This document shows positions 8,484 to 17,400 of a stretch of DNA of 22,052 nt, piece by piece; position 1 is the stretch's first letter; every line of letters begins with the position of its first letter. Source of the stretch: Gemmatimonadota bacterium (GTDB taxonomy: Bacteria > Latescibacterota > UBA2968 > UBA8231). Where the stretch lies: assembly GCA_018673255.1 (NCBI GenBank), contig JABHDC010000025.1, forward strand, positions 1 through 22,052, in the 5' to 3' direction. A program made the position numbers and the translations under genes. The notes under the pieces were generated by a model that was not told the origin of the DNA, did not search any database, and was given only the letters and a program-made list of their open reading frames with translations.

Positions 8484-9836
8484 CTACCACTTCGGATCCC
8501 CCACATCAGTGCTTCCCTCGGACGCTGGCGCCTCAAGGATCGCTCCGGCACCCTCCAGCTCAGCCTGAAGTGTGCGAATCTCGATATCGCGAACTGAATC
8601 ATCTGACCCGACGGCCATCGCCCCGGCCAGACCAGCTGCTTGTCCCATGCCCATCGCCGTCGCCGTGACTCGACTGGAGGCCAGTGCTTCGGAGGTGGCC
8701 GAATGGCAACGACCGGCGACGAGCAGATTATCGAAATCTCTCGGCAACAGCGTCCGGTAGGGAATGTCGTAAGGCGGTGTCCAGGGAATGTCGTGATACC
8801 CCGCACTGTCGGCGGGGTGCCTGTCGAGGCGCCAGGCGCCCAACACGACCACATCCTCCTGCTTGCGACCCTCCACCACATCATCTGCCGTGAGCACGTA
8901 GTCGCCGACGATGCGACGCGACTCCCGCGCCCCGGCGTCGGGCCCTGAGCCGATGAAATACGCATCGGCGAATTCATCCAGTTCCTGCTTCCAGGCTTCG
9001 AACATCGTCCACGCATCGCGGCGCCCCTGGATCTCTGCCCGCGTCCAATCGGCTGGATCGGTGCTGTTTCCGGCAATCCGTGTCGCATTGAAATAGATAT
9101 CGCGGCCCGAGAAGGTGGCTGGATAGGGTCCACCATACAGGCCGAGATCACCACGCGCGTGAACCTTCTCAAGCACGGCAGCACAACGACGTCGTAGCTC
9201 GTAGGATGGTTCCAGAAACGCCAGCCGGAAGTGCAGGCTCATCGGTTGCAGGGATTCGGCCATTTCCGTCGCCGCCCCGGCCCAGGCGGCCACATCGCCA
9301 TCACCGGTGGTATCGATGACAACCTTCGGCTGAATTGCCACGAGGCCTGCCTTGTTGCTGACCAGGACCGACTCCACATGGCCACCGGAAGAGATGACGT
9401 CGGCAACCTGGGTGTGATAGAGGATCTCGACCCCTGCCGATTCAAGAATGTCGTCGGCAGCCCGCTTGAAGCGTTCAGGATCACAGCGCGGAATGACTCG
9501 ATCCGGATGCATCTCCACAAAGGAAAGATCCCCATTGACGTTGTAGCGCAGCGAGGGTCCGGCACCCTTTTCGATGACACCCATGCGCTCGAGCATCTCG
9601 AAGACGATGCCACCCACCACGGGTGCACCAGAACGTTCGTCGACGAATCCGTCGAAGGCTGATCCCATGATGGCCGTGAAGAACCCGCCGGCGAATCCAT
9701 TGCGTTCGACGACCATGGTCCGGGCGCCCGCGCGTGCGGCGGCGACGGCGGCACCAATACCGGCCAGGCCGGCACCGCATACCAGAACATCTGGTCTGGA
9801 GACGATGGGTAGTTGCTTGGAGTAGGTCAGCGTCAT
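8484..9836 (-). CDS. FAD-dependent oxidoreductase (FAD_oxidored, PF12831-like)
   Basis: This 450-residue flavoprotein has VLVCGAGLAGIGAAVAAARAG near residues 17-37 (GxGxxG at 21-26), VVERNGFAGG at 42-51 with Glu44 for the FAD ribose, DTTGDGDVAAWAGA in the middle and LLVAGRCHSATSEALASSRV near the C-terminus. This arrangement is typical of the FAD_oxidored family common in sugar and sulfatase loci of Planctomycetota, Poribacteria and relatives. Electron acceptor and substrate are unknown. There is no signal peptide. It sits 78 bp after the OppF gene with a good ribosome site (AAGGA, 7 nt before ATG) and 25 bp before the SDR gene, so it belongs to the same minus-strand unit. Confidence 0.92.
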   Translation of the reverse strand: MTLTYSKQLPIVSRPDVLVCGAGLAGIGAAVAAARAGARTMVVERNGFAGGFFTAIMGSAFDGFVDERSGAPVVGGIVFEMLERMGVIEKGAGPSLRYNVNGDLSFVEMHPDRVIPRCDPERFKRAADDILESAGVEILYHTQVADVISSGGHVESVLVSNKAGLVAIQPKVVIDTTGDGDVAAWAGAATEMAESLQPMSLHFRLAFLEPSYELRRRCAAVLEKVHARGDLGLYGGPYPATFSGRDIYFNATRIAGNSTDPADWTRAEIQGRRDAWTMFEAWKQELDEFADAYFIGSGPDAGARESRRIVGDYVLTADDVVEGRKQEDVVVLGAWRLDRHPADSAGYHDIPWTPPYDIPYRTLLPRDFDNLLVAGRCHSATSEALASSRVTATAMGMGQAAGLAGAMAVGSDDSVRDIEIRTLQAELEGAGAILEAPASEGSTDVGDPKW

Positions 9837-9914
9837 GTTCAGATCCTTGGTAAGGGCATGCTTAAGCCGGCCCGGAACAGATCGGAGTCATGTCCGGCGC
9901 GTGGTGCATACGCA

Positions 9915-10916
9915 TCAGCCATTGCCGAAATTCACGTCTTCTGCGAGGTGGCAGGCGGCCTGATGCTGACCACCGATGTCACGCAGAACAGGCGTCTGCT
10001 CGCGGCACGTATCCTGGGCGAAGCGGCAGCGCGGATGGAAGGCACAGCCCGAAGGCAGATCAGACGGATCGGCTACGTCGCCAGGCAACAACTCGCGATC
10101 CTTGCGCAATTTTGGATCGGGACGTGGCACCGCATTCATCAGGGCATGGGTATAGGGATGGCGCGGCCGGGCAAAGAGCTCATCCGTCGGCGCAATCTCC
10201 ACGATGCGTCCTGCATACATGACGGCCACACGTGTCGCGATATTCTCGACCACCGACAGATCGTGGGCGATGAAGAGATAGGTGAGCCCCGCCTCCTGCT
10301 GCAGATCCTTCATCAGATTGATAATCTGCGCCTGCACCGATACATCCAACGCCGAAACGGGTTCGTCGCACACGATCAGCTTGGGATCCAGTGCCAGCGA
10401 TCGGGCGATACAGACACGTTGCCGTTGACCACCACTGAAGGCATGAGGAAACCGTTGCAGAAACTCGGGTCGCAGCCCCACGTGCTTCGTCAGTTCGCGC
10501 ACTCGATCTTCGATCTCACCAGCCGGCAGATCACCCAGCGCCTTGAGCGGTTCGGCGATGATATCGTAGACGGTCAATCGCGGATTCAGCGAGGAATACG
10601 GATCCTGGAAGATCATCTGCACGTGACGCCGGAAACGCCGCAGCTTCTCACCCCGGAGTCCGCCCAGATCGATCGGGCCATCTCCGATGTTCATGTGTAT
10701 CTGCCCGGCCGTGCGTTCGATCAGTCGCAACACAAGCCGCCCCGTCGTCGTCTTCCCGCAGCCACTCTCCCCGACCAGTCCCAGGGTCTGACCACTGGCG
10801 ATGGAGAAACTCACATCGTCGACTGCCTTGACGTGACCGACCGTCGTCTGTCGCCAGCCCGTGGTGATGGGAAAGTGTTTGGTGAGGCCGTCGACCTGCA
10901 GCAGAGGTTGTGTCAT
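9915..10916 (-). CDS. Oligopeptide/dipeptide-type ABC transporter ATP-binding protein, OppF/DppF class
   Basis: This 333-residue ATPase has Walker A GESGCGKTT at 49-57, Q-loop FQDP at 103-106, signature FSGGQRQR at 160-167, Walker B LIVCDEP at 180-186 and switch IAHDLS. The N-terminus (LTKHFPITTG) and the C-terminal oligopeptide-transporter extension (DLPSGCAFHPRC plus two further Cys) mark the OppF/DppF class. The four C-terminal cysteines match the pattern that binds a [4Fe-4S] cluster in some Opp/Dpp ATPases. Its ATG overlaps the OppD stop by 4 nt (ATGA), so the two are translated together and should form the heterodimeric motor of the importer. It is cytoplasmic and membrane-associated. 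Confidence 0.96.
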   Translation of the reverse strand: MTQPLLQVDGLTKHFPITTGWRQTTVGHVKAVDDVSFSIASGQTLGLVGESGCGKTTTGRLVLRLIERTAGQIHMNIGDGPIDLGGLRGEKLRRFRRHVQMIFQDPYSSLNPRLTVYDIIAEPLKALGDLPAGEIEDRVRELTKHVGLRPEFLQRFPHAFSGGQRQRVCIARSLALDPKLIVCDEPVSALDVSVQAQIINLMKDLQQEAGLTYLFIAHDLSVVENIATRVAVMYAGRIVEIAPTDELFARPRHPYTHALMNAVPRPDPKLRKDRELLPGDVADPSDLPSGCAFHPRCRFAQDTCREQTPVLRDIGGQHQAACHLAEDVNFGNG

Positions 10917-11923
10917 GTCGTATAGAGGTGGCAGGCCACCTTGTGATCATCGGCGATCTGGATCAGCGGGGGTGGTGCATCCGCATCACAGGTGCCGGCA
11001 ATCGACTCGGGGCACCGGGGGTGAAAGGGACATCCCGCCGGAGTTGAGAATGGATCGGGCACCGAACCTGGGATCTGTGAGAGACGTTTGCCGCTGCCTG
11101 AGCCCATGTGAGGGATCGACTCGATCAGCCCCTTCGTATAGGGGTGTTGCGTGTTGTCGAAGATCTCCCCGACGGTTGCCTGTTCCACGATGCGGCCCAG
11201 ATACATGACCGCCACCTCATCGGCCGTTTCGGCGATGACACCCAGATCGTGGGTAATCATCATGACCGCCATGCCCAGCTCCTTCTGCAAACGCTCGATG
11301 AGATTGAGAATCTGCGCCTGGATCGTCACATCCAGTGCCGTCGTCGGCTCGTCGGCGATGAGCAATCGTGGCTGACACGACAAGGCCATGGCGATCATCG
11401 CTCTCTGCCTCAGCCCACCCGACAATTCGTGGGGATAGGCATCGAATCGACGCTCTGCCATGGGCATGCCCACCAGATTCAGCATCTCGACGACGTGCGC
11501 CCGACGCGCTGATTTCTCCAGGTCCTTCTGATGGAGCCGGATCGTCTCTTCGATCTGATTGCCGATCGTGTGGACCGGTGACAACGACGCCATCGGCTCC
11601 TGGAAGATCATGGCAATGTCGCCACCGCGAATCTCTCGCATCGTGCGGCTGTTCACCGGCAGCGGCACCAGGTCGAGGGTCGAGTCTCCCTGATCCAATT
11701 CGATCGCCCCTCTGGTGATGCTGGCACGATTCGGCAGAATCCGCAGGATCGCCTTGGATGTGACCGACTTGCCGCAACCACTCTCGCCAACCAGACCGAT
11801 GGTTCTATTTGGCGGGATATCCAGATCCACGCCTTCGATGGCGTGCACCACCCCTTCCCGCAGGGCGAACTCCACGTGGAGATCACGAATGCGGATCAGC
11901 GGCCTGGCAGAAGTGTCGTTCAT
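10913..11923 (-). CDS. Oligopeptide/dipeptide-type ABC transporter ATP-binding protein, OppD/DppD class
   Basis: This 336-residue ATPase has Walker A GESGCGKS at 46-53, [15 protein letters not shown] after the Q-loop, signature LSGGLRQR and Walker B LLIADEP followed by TTALD. The C-terminus carries [16 protein letters not shown] and a last Cys in ACHLY, the cysteine-bearing oligopeptide-transporter extension. The FQEPM stretch and the N-terminal [10 protein letters not shown] place it in the OppD/DppD half of the pair. It begins 6 bp after the OppC stop and overlaps the OppF start by 4 nt. GAGG close to the ATG (about 4 nt) gives only a modest ribosome site, so coupling to OppC is likely. Confidence 0.96.
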   Translation of the reverse strand: MNDTSARPLIRIRDLHVEFALREGVVHAIEGVDLDIPPNRTIGLVGESGCGKSVTSKAILRILPNRASITRGAIELDQGDSTLDLVPLPVNSRTMREIRGGDIAMIFQEPMASLSPVHTIGNQIEETIRLHQKDLEKSARRAHVVEMLNLVGMPMAERRFDAYPHELSGGLRQRAMIAMALSCQPRLLIADEPTTALDVTIQAQILNLIERLQKELGMAVMMITHDLGVIAETADEVAVMYLGRIVEQATVGEIFDNTQHPYTKGLIESIPHMGSGSGKRLSQIPGSVPDPFSTPAGCPFHPRCPESIAGTCDADAPPPLIQIADDHKVACHLYTT

Positions 11924-11929
11924 CCTGCC

Positions 11930-13054
11930 TCAGATCTTGTAGGGATCGGCTGCATCACGCAGGCCGTCGCCAATGAAGTTGAATGCCAGGACGGTGATGA
12001 TCACGAAGAGAGCAGGAATCATCAGCCACGGATACAACTGCAACGCCGTGAGACTCTGCGCGTCCTGCAGCAGCACGCCCCAGCTGATGGACGGGGGTCG
12101 CAGACCCAGGCGCAGAAAACTCAGCGAGGTCTCGGCCAGAATCATGCCGGGAATCGCCAGAGTCACACTGACGATCAGATGGCTCAAGAAACCGGGCACC
12201 AGGTGACGTCGGATGATCGTCAATTCCCTGACGCCCGCCACCTTCGCCGCCGCCACGTAGTCCTCTTCGCGCAGGGCGAGGAACTTGCCGCGCACGACCC
12301 GGGCCAACCCCGTCCACCCGATCAGGCTCAGGATCACTGTCATGGCGAAGTACACGGTCACATTCGACCACGTCGCCGGGATGGCCGCCGAAATCGACAA
12401 CCACAGGGGCAGCGTCGGAAAGGACCGCAGGACCTCGATGACACGCTGCACGACGGCATCGATCATGCCACCGTAGAAGCCGGAGATCCCACCAATGATG
12501 ACACCGAGCACGAGCGACAGCGTGACACCTACCAGTCCGATGGTCAGTGAGATCCGACTCCCATAGAGAATGCGACTGAGCAGATCCCGTCCGAGTCGAT
12601 CCGCGCCCAGCAGCAGCAGTCTTTCACCATTCTCATCATCGATGCCGAACAGATGCCGTTGCGTTCGAAACAGACTCCACATCTCATACGTATCGCCGTC
12701 GGTGAGGAGCTGGATCGACAAGGGGCGATCCGTCGCATCCTGGTAGGTGACGCGCCGCGTTTCCGGATCCACGTGCCGCACCATGGGATAGACGAAGGGG
12801 AGCCGCAGAGAGCCATCGTGGATGATGTGGATCGCTTGAGGTGGCGCGTGTCGATACAGCGCCGATCGCTGATTCGGATCGTGAGGCGACAGGAATTCGC
12901 AGAACAGCGTGGCCAGATAGAGCGCCCCGAGCACGTACAGCGACACATAGGCGATCCGGTGATCACGGAATTTCCACCACATCAACTGCCACTGCGTGGC
13001 GATGACCTGGCGATCCGGATCGATGGCCGGGACGATGTGGGTGGCAGCGCTCAT
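11930..13054 (-). CDS. ABC transporter permease, OppC/DppC class, with extended periplasmic loop
   Basis: This is a 374-residue inner-membrane permease. TM1 is near residues 35-55 (YVSLYVLGALYLATLFCEF). The characteristic LLGADRLGRDLLSRILYG follows much later than usual, then five hydrophobic segments and an EAA-type cytoplasmic loop (EEDYVAAAKVAGVRE). Typical OppC proteins have about 300 residues; here roughly 75 extra residues lie between TM1 and the LGRD motif and include HIIHDGSLRLPFVYP and TYEMWSLFRTQRHLFG. Such an insert occurs in one branch of Opp-type permeases and would face the binding protein. The start overlaps the OppB stop by 1 nt (TGATG). It pairs with OppB to form the channel. 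Confidence 0.95.
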   Translation of the reverse strand: MSAATHIVPAIDPDRQVIATQWQLMWWKFRDHRIAYVSLYVLGALYLATLFCEFLSPHDPNQRSALYRHAPPQAIHIIHDGSLRLPFVYPMVRHVDPETRRVTYQDATDRPLSIQLLTDGDTYEMWSLFRTQRHLFGIDDENGERLLLLGADRLGRDLLSRILYGSRISLTIGLVGVTLSLVLGVIIGGISGFYGGMIDAVVQRVIEVLRSFPTLPLWLSISAAIPATWSNVTVYFAMTVILSLIGWTGLARVVRGKFLALREEDYVAAAKVAGVRELTIIRRHLVPGFLSHLIVSVTLAIPGMILAETSLSFLRLGLRPPSISWGVLLQDAQSLTALQLYPWLMIPALFVIITVLAFNFIGDGLRDAADPYKI

Positions 13055-14073
13055 CAGATCTTGCTGTCGAAACGAATCCGCGGATCAACCCAGGCCAGCA
13101 GGATATCGCTGATAAGGGTGCCTACCATGGTGAGGAAACTGAGAATCATCAGGAAGCTGCCGGCCAGAAACATGTCCTGGCTGGTGAGGGCTTCATACAA
13201 CAGGGGGCCCGTCGTGGGCAGACTCAACACAATCGACACGATGACGGAGCCGCTGATCAGCGTCGGCAACATCCAGCCGATCGTGCTGATCATGGGATTG
13301 ATGGCCAACCGCACGGGATACTTCACCAGCAGCCACCACTCATTCAACCCCTTGGCACGGGCCGTGGTGACATAGGGCATTTCCAGTTGATCCAGGAGGT
13401 TGGCGCGCATCGTTCGAATCGTGCCACCCGTGCCGGCGATGGACAGCACCAGAACAGGCACCCACAGGTGCAGGAGCAGATCCCACACCTTCGCCAGAGA
13501 CCACGCGGCATCGATGTATTCATCGGAGAACAAACCGCCGGCACTGATGTCGAAGTAACGATTGGCAACGAAAAGCATGACGAGGGCAAAGAAGAACTGG
13601 GGCGTGGACATCCCTAAGAATCCCAGCAGCGTCGCCGAGTAATCCATGATCCCGTATTGTCGGATCGCCGAGTAGAAACCAATGGGCAGGGCGATGATCC
13701 ACGTGACGATGATGGACGTGAAGGCGATCGTAATCGTCAGCGCAATCCGTTCCCAGATCAGCGTATTGACGGGCGTATTGTATTTGAAGGATTGTCCGAA
13801 GTTGAGTTGCAGCAATCCAGTCGGGCCGCCGAACAACCCCTCGAACCCCATCCAGCGGGCGTATTGTCTCCAGAAGGACAGATCGAGTCCGTATTCGGCC
13901 CGCATGTTCTGGGCCCGCTCCAGATTGGCCGGTTCGCCCGACATCTCCAGCTGAGACATGAGGGTCGTGACGAAATCACCCGGTGGCAGCTGGATGATGG
14001 CAAAGGTCACGGCCGAGACCACCAGCAACGTGGGAATCATGATCAGGAATCGACGCAGGATATAGGTCGCCAC
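13054..14073 (-). CDS. ABC transporter permease, OppB/DppB class
   Basis: This 339-residue inner-membrane permease starts ATYILRRFLIMIPTLLVVSA, the standard OppB N-terminus and TM1. It has GLLQLNFGQSF before TM2, the EAA-type loop EMPYVTTARAKGLNEW, and the C-terminal segment ending VDPRIRFDSKI. The start is GTG at 14073, supported by GGGGAG 8 nt upstream. The binding-protein stop codon lies between that site and the GTG, so only 2 nt separate the genes and coupling is expected. Together with OppC it forms the translocation pore for the ligand delivered by the neighbouring binding protein. The ligand may be an oligosaccharide or other small molecule; this superfamily is not limited to peptides. 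Confidence 0.95.
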   Translation of the reverse strand: MATYILRRFLIMIPTLLVVSAVTFAIIQLPPGDFVTTLMSQLEMSGEPANLERAQNMRAEYGLDLSFWRQYARWMGFEGLFGGPTGLLQLNFGQSFKYNTPVNTLIWERIALTITIAFTSIIVTWIIALPIGFYSAIRQYGIMDYSATLLGFLGMSTPQFFFALVMLFVANRYFDISAGGLFSDEYIDAAWSLAKVWDLLLHLWVPVLVLSIAGTGGTIRTMRANLLDQLEMPYVTTARAKGLNEWWLLVKYPVRLAINPMISTIGWMLPTLISGSVIVSIVLSLPTTGPLLYEALTSQDMFLAGSFLMILSFLTMVGTLISDILLAWVDPRIRFDSKI

Positions 14074-14075
14074 CT

Positions 14076-15974
14076 CTACTGCTCCCCGTCCTGAGAGTGG
14101 GCCTGGGCGGCACCATCATCCAGATAGAATTGTTCGATCCCAATATAGCCGGGCGACATGAGCCGATAGTCCTGGATGATCTTCTTCGGCACATTCCTGA
14201 AACGATTGGAGATGATGAAGACCTCCGGCTTGCGGCAGATGCCGATGAGATAGCAGTTGTCCGACCACTGGTCGAGCATCTTGCGTCCCACTTCCAGGCG
14301 ATAGTCCAGATCGGGTGTGGACTTCATCTCGTGATACCAGTCCACGAGGCGTTGATGCTCCGGTGGTGGCTTCACACCAGCCCGGCCCTGGGAGACGTAG
14401 TGACGCCCATACAACGGCGCGTAGTAGCTGGAGGCGGAGATTGGCGCCATCCACAGTCCGTCCAGCTCCCAGTGCACGCCCGCTGAGGCGTAGGCCCAGA
14501 AGTCGGAATCTCCATTGCGCACCTGCATGCCACTGAGCACGGCGTCCTCGTGTTTGACGACGAAACTCAGACCCACCTCGCGCCAGTATTCGGAGACCAG
14601 CAGCCACAGATCCTCCGTGTTGCCCGATTCGGCGGGGAAGACGTGGAGGATCTGGCGAAAAGGAGATCCATCCGGCATACGGCGCATGCCATTGGGCCCG
14701 CGTGTCAGACCGATCTCGTCCAGCAACTGGTTCGCCAGGGCCGGATCGTAGGCCGTATTCCGCTTGTCTATTCCCGGTGTGTAGTACCAATCGACCTCGG
14801 TCGTCACCCCATTGCTGGGTTCGGCCAGGCCGGAGAACACCATCTCGATGATCTCTTCCCGGTCGATGGCCGCCGACAGGGCGATACGAAATCGGCGATC
14901 CTGCAACAGCGGCCGCAGCGCATCGTCGCGACTGTGCTGGTTGACGTAGACGGCGATCGCCCCCGTAGCAGGCTCGACGTGTACGCGGTAACGATTCGCC
15001 GGATCCCGGGCTCGATCCCGTGACTCCATGAAAGAGGTGAAGTTGCCCGCATTGATCTGCCGCGTCTGGAAATCCACCTCACCCGATTGCGCCTTCATGT
15101 TCAGCACATTGCCGTCGAAGACGGTCGTATAGGCAATCTGGTCGATATAGGGCAGTTGATTGCCCTCGGGATCCACCTTCCAGTAGTAGGGATTGCGCAC
15201 CGCCAGCGCCCGGGGTTCCGGGAAGGCAATCTTGCAGACGAAGGCATTGATCGTCGGCAGATCCGGATTCTCCTCGCGATTGCTCAGGTCACGGAAGTAG
15301 GCCTTCCAATCGAGGAAACCCGCCTCGCGCGCCTCTTCGTTCAGCTCATCCAGGTCACGATGGGTCGCGTGGAATCGACTCAGATAGTGTCGGGGCATGC
15401 ACAGCCCCCCCATCTGACCTCGATAGCAGAGCATCTCCAGGAAGAGACCATAGGATTCGCTGAGGCGGATGACGACCGTGTAGTCGTCGGGCGTCTCCAG
15501 TTCCATCACCTGGTCATTGAGCACCTTCCAGGGAGAATGCGAGACCTGCAGATCGAGATTGAGCTCGATATCCTGGTGGGTGAAGGCGAAGTCGGCACTC
15601 GTAAAGGGATGCCCATCCGACCAGCGCATGCCTTTGCGAAGGTGGAAGGTGAAGACCGTGGCATCTTCGGAGACTTCCCAGCTCTCGGCGATACCGGGCA
15701 CGACCTTCGTACCCGTGCGATCCCAGCGCACGAGGGTCTCGTAGCCCAGACGGGAGTTGAGTCCCATGTCACCGGAAGAGCGGGCCAGACGTCGCCACGT
15801 GCCCCCATAGATCCCGATGGACTCTACCGGTTCGACGACCACCGGATGGTCGGGAAGCCGCTCGGCAACGGGTGGCAGGTCGCCAGCCTTCACACGCGCT
15901 GCAAGAATCGGTGCTTCCTGGAAGCCGTCAGCCGCCAGGGCAGTCAGGAAGACACAGGCGATCAATGCTTTCAT
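14076..15974 (-). CDS. Periplasmic solute-binding protein, family 5 (Opp/Dpp-type)
   Basis: This 632-residue protein starts at ATG 15974, giving a signal peptide MKALIACVFLTALAADG. The mature start (PPVAERLPDHPVVVEP, ESIGIYGGTWRR) is typical of a large-ligand branch of family 5 binding proteins. WEVSEDATVFTFHLRKGMRWSDG near residues 100-122 is the classic SBP_bac_5 motif. No lipobox Cys is placed at the cleavage site, so a soluble periplasmic protein of a diderm cell is likely. An upstream start at 16040 would bury the signal peptide behind 22 residues and overlap the PhyH gene, so it is rejected. No strong ribosome site is visible. It lies 38 bp after the PhyH gene and 2 bp before OppB, making a complete binding protein-B-C-D-F importer. 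Confidence 0.93.
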   Translation of the reverse strand: MKALIACVFLTALAADGFQEAPILAARVKAGDLPPVAERLPDHPVVVEPVESIGIYGGTWRRLARSSGDMGLNSRLGYETLVRWDRTGTKVVPGIAESWEVSEDATVFTFHLRKGMRWSDGHPFTSADFAFTHQDIELNLDLQVSHSPWKVLNDQVMELETPDDYTVVIRLSESYGLFLEMLCYRGQMGGLCMPRHYLSRFHATHRDLDELNEEAREAGFLDWKAYFRDLSNREENPDLPTINAFVCKIAFPEPRALAVRNPYYWKVDPEGNQLPYIDQIAYTTVFDGNVLNMKAQSGEVDFQTRQINAGNFTSFMESRDRARDPANRYRVHVEPATGAIAVYVNQHSRDDALRPLLQDRRFRIALSAAIDREEIIEMVFSGLAEPSNGVTTEVDWYYTPGIDKRNTAYDPALANQLLDEIGLTRGPNGMRRMPDGSPFRQILHVFPAESGNTEDLWLLVSEYWREVGLSFVVKHEDAVLSGMQVRNGDSDFWAYASAGVHWELDGLWMAPISASSYYAPLYGRHYVSQGRAGVKPPPEHQRLVDWYHEMKSTPDLDYRLEVGRKMLDQWSDNCYLIGICRKPEVFIISNRFRNVPKKIIQDYRLMSPGYIGIEQFYLDDGAAQAHSQDGEQ

Positions 15975-16012
15975 GCGAAGACGCACAGCGTCGAAGTTTG
16001 ATTGGATCGTGA

Positions 16013-17173
16013 TCAAGCCAGCTTCTGGTGCGGCTCCCACGCATCCCCAGCAGCGGCCGCCTGGCGCTCCAATTCAGTGCGCCAGCCCACGACGTCCCCC
16101 GCCTTGATACGCCGGACATCGTAGGGCGCATACCGGTCTTCGAGGGTATCTCCCAGCTTCTGCGTCGCCGCCCACCGATCCCAGGCCGTCTTCATCCAGT
16201 CGTGGGGCATCGCTTCCCGAACGGCCGGGTCGAGTTGCCAGGCAGATCGCGCGTCGGCCACGGCTGGTTCTTCCGTAGAAGGGCCCGACCACTTCGACCA
16301 GCCGATGGACAAGGTATTGCGCTCGCGGTCCGGCACGGCGTGACCCGTGTGAATGTTCGAGCCAATGCGAATCAAGGCCTCTCCCGCCTTCAGGCGCACG
16401 GCGACCTGGTTGGGCAATGGATCCTTGCCATTCCAGCTTGGCGTATGCGGCACGCCCTGTTCCTTCATCGCCTTGGGCAGCAGCACATCATGCTCGTAGG
16501 GCGTGCGCCACCGATTGTGACTGCCGGGGATGAGTTCGTGGCACTCGTCGTCGACGAGGGCGAGGAACATGCTCACCCCATTTCGTTCATCGACCGACTT
16601 CGCATTCTTCGCCCGGATCTCTTCCCAGAGTTTCTTCTCCACCTCTTCCGAATACGCCTCCGGCCCTTCGCCACGCACCTCCCGCTGCGAGAAATACGCC
16701 TCGCCCGTCCCCCACCAGGTGACGTCACGGTGCCAGCTGAGGGCGTGGTCCTTCTTGCGCGGATTGGACCAGAGCAGCATCCCGCCAAGGGCCAGATCTT
16801 CGCGATCAACACCGCCGCACCAGGAATCGACGAAACCGAGCATCTCGTCCGAGCCGTGGAAATCCGCAAAACTCGGTTCGCCGAAGGCCGGGTGGATGAG
16901 ACCCCGAATCGCCCACGGTTCGTCATCACCGGTGCGGTGCACATAGCCTTTCGAGGCATCAATCCTGTCGTATCCGACCTCGGGTGCACAGGCCTCAGTC
17001 ACACGGCGACCCGCTTCCCGCAGGATGGGGATCCAGGGACTGTCGACGAAGTCATTGATGATGACGAAGCTGTGCTCTCTCAGGTGATCCAGCCGCTCCG
17101 GCGTGGCACCCGGGGCGGCATGTTCGGTCTTGGAGTCAGCAAATGCTGTGGCGCGATAGGTCTCAGTGGTCAT
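16013..17173 (-). CDS. Phytanoyl-CoA dioxygenase (PhyH)-like non-haem iron, 2-oxoglutarate-dependent oxygenase
   Basis: This 386-residue cytoplasmic protein has the iron-binding HxD in LSWHRDVTWW (His148, Asp150). A distal region IHTGHAVPDRERNTLSIGW at 274-292 offers His275 or His278 as third ligand and Arg283 or Arg285 for 2-oxoglutarate. The middle segment CHELIPGSHNRW is a PhyH-family landmark. PhyH-like enzymes hydroxylate diverse small molecules; the phytanoyl name does not fix the substrate. It is the first gene of the eight-gene minus-strand operon, with a strong ribosome site (AGGAAGAGG about 3-4 nt before ATG), and it is divergent from the sulfatase at 17401. PhyH-like genes are expanded in Poribacteria and Latescibacterota, which fits the locus. 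Confidence 0.93.
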   Translation of the reverse strand: MTTETYRATAFADSKTEHAAPGATPERLDHLREHSFVIINDFVDSPWIPILREAGRRVTEACAPEVGYDRIDASKGYVHRTGDDEPWAIRGLIHPAFGEPSFADFHGSDEMLGFVDSWCGGVDREDLALGGMLLWSNPRKKDHALSWHRDVTWWGTGEAYFSQREVRGEGPEAYSEEVEKKLWEEIRAKNAKSVDERNGVSMFLALVDDECHELIPGSHNRWRTPYEHDVLLPKAMKEQGVPHTPSWNGKDPLPNQVAVRLKAGEALIRIGSNIHTGHAVPDRERNTLSIGWSKWSGPSTEEPAVADARSAWQLDPAVREAMPHDWMKTAWDRWAATQKLGDTLEDRYAPYDVRRIKAGDVVGWRTELERQAAAAGDAWEPHQKLA

Positions 17174-17218
17174 GATCCTCTTCCTGCAGGGTCAGTTGTC
17201 CTGTTCAGGCGCATCAAT

Positions 17219-17232
17219 CTCTGAGATCAGAG
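17219..17232. promoter_or_regulatory. 14-bp palindrome upstream of the PhyH operon (candidate operator)
   Basis: CTCTGA and TCAGAG form a perfect 6-bp dyad with a 2-bp centre, 46 bp upstream of the PhyH ATG in the 227-bp divergent region. The position suits a repressor or activator site. No convincing -10/-35 pair was found on either strand, so the assignment rests on symmetry and position only. Confidence 0.4.
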
Positions 17233-17254
17233 GTCGCCTCACAAGGGGTTGGCC

Positions 17255-17287
17255 ACCCGCCTCAAGTGCCCTGTTGCATGGGCGGGT
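17255..17287. promoter_or_regulatory. 7-bp inverted repeat in the PhyH-sulfatase divergent region
   Basis: ACCCGCC (17255-17261) and GGCGGGT (17281-17287) are perfect inverted copies separated by 19 nt. It could be a second operator with helically spaced half-sites, or a leader hairpin for either divergent transcript. Confidence 0.3.
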
Positions 17288-17400
17288 TATGGCGCGTCGA
17301 CTGATTCTGCGTTGACCGGTTCTCAGGTGGCCCCGTAGTTGTGGCTCAACAGTGCATTGACTGTGGGTTCAGCAAGCCAAAAAGCGGGAGATTGCCTGCC

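Noticed and set aside
9813..10925. 370-codon plus-strand open frame opposite the OppF gene
   Set aside because: It lies antisense to an ATPase with all catalytic motifs; the translation is rich in Arg, His and Gln without domain features.
15087..16001. 304-codon plus-strand open frame opposite the binding protein
   Set aside because: Antisense to a binding protein with signal peptide and SBP_bac_5 motifs.
16028..17224. 398-codon plus-strand open frame opposite the PhyH gene
   Set aside because: It is an antisense shadow of a well-supported PhyH gene in GC-rich DNA; its translation has no recognisable motif.
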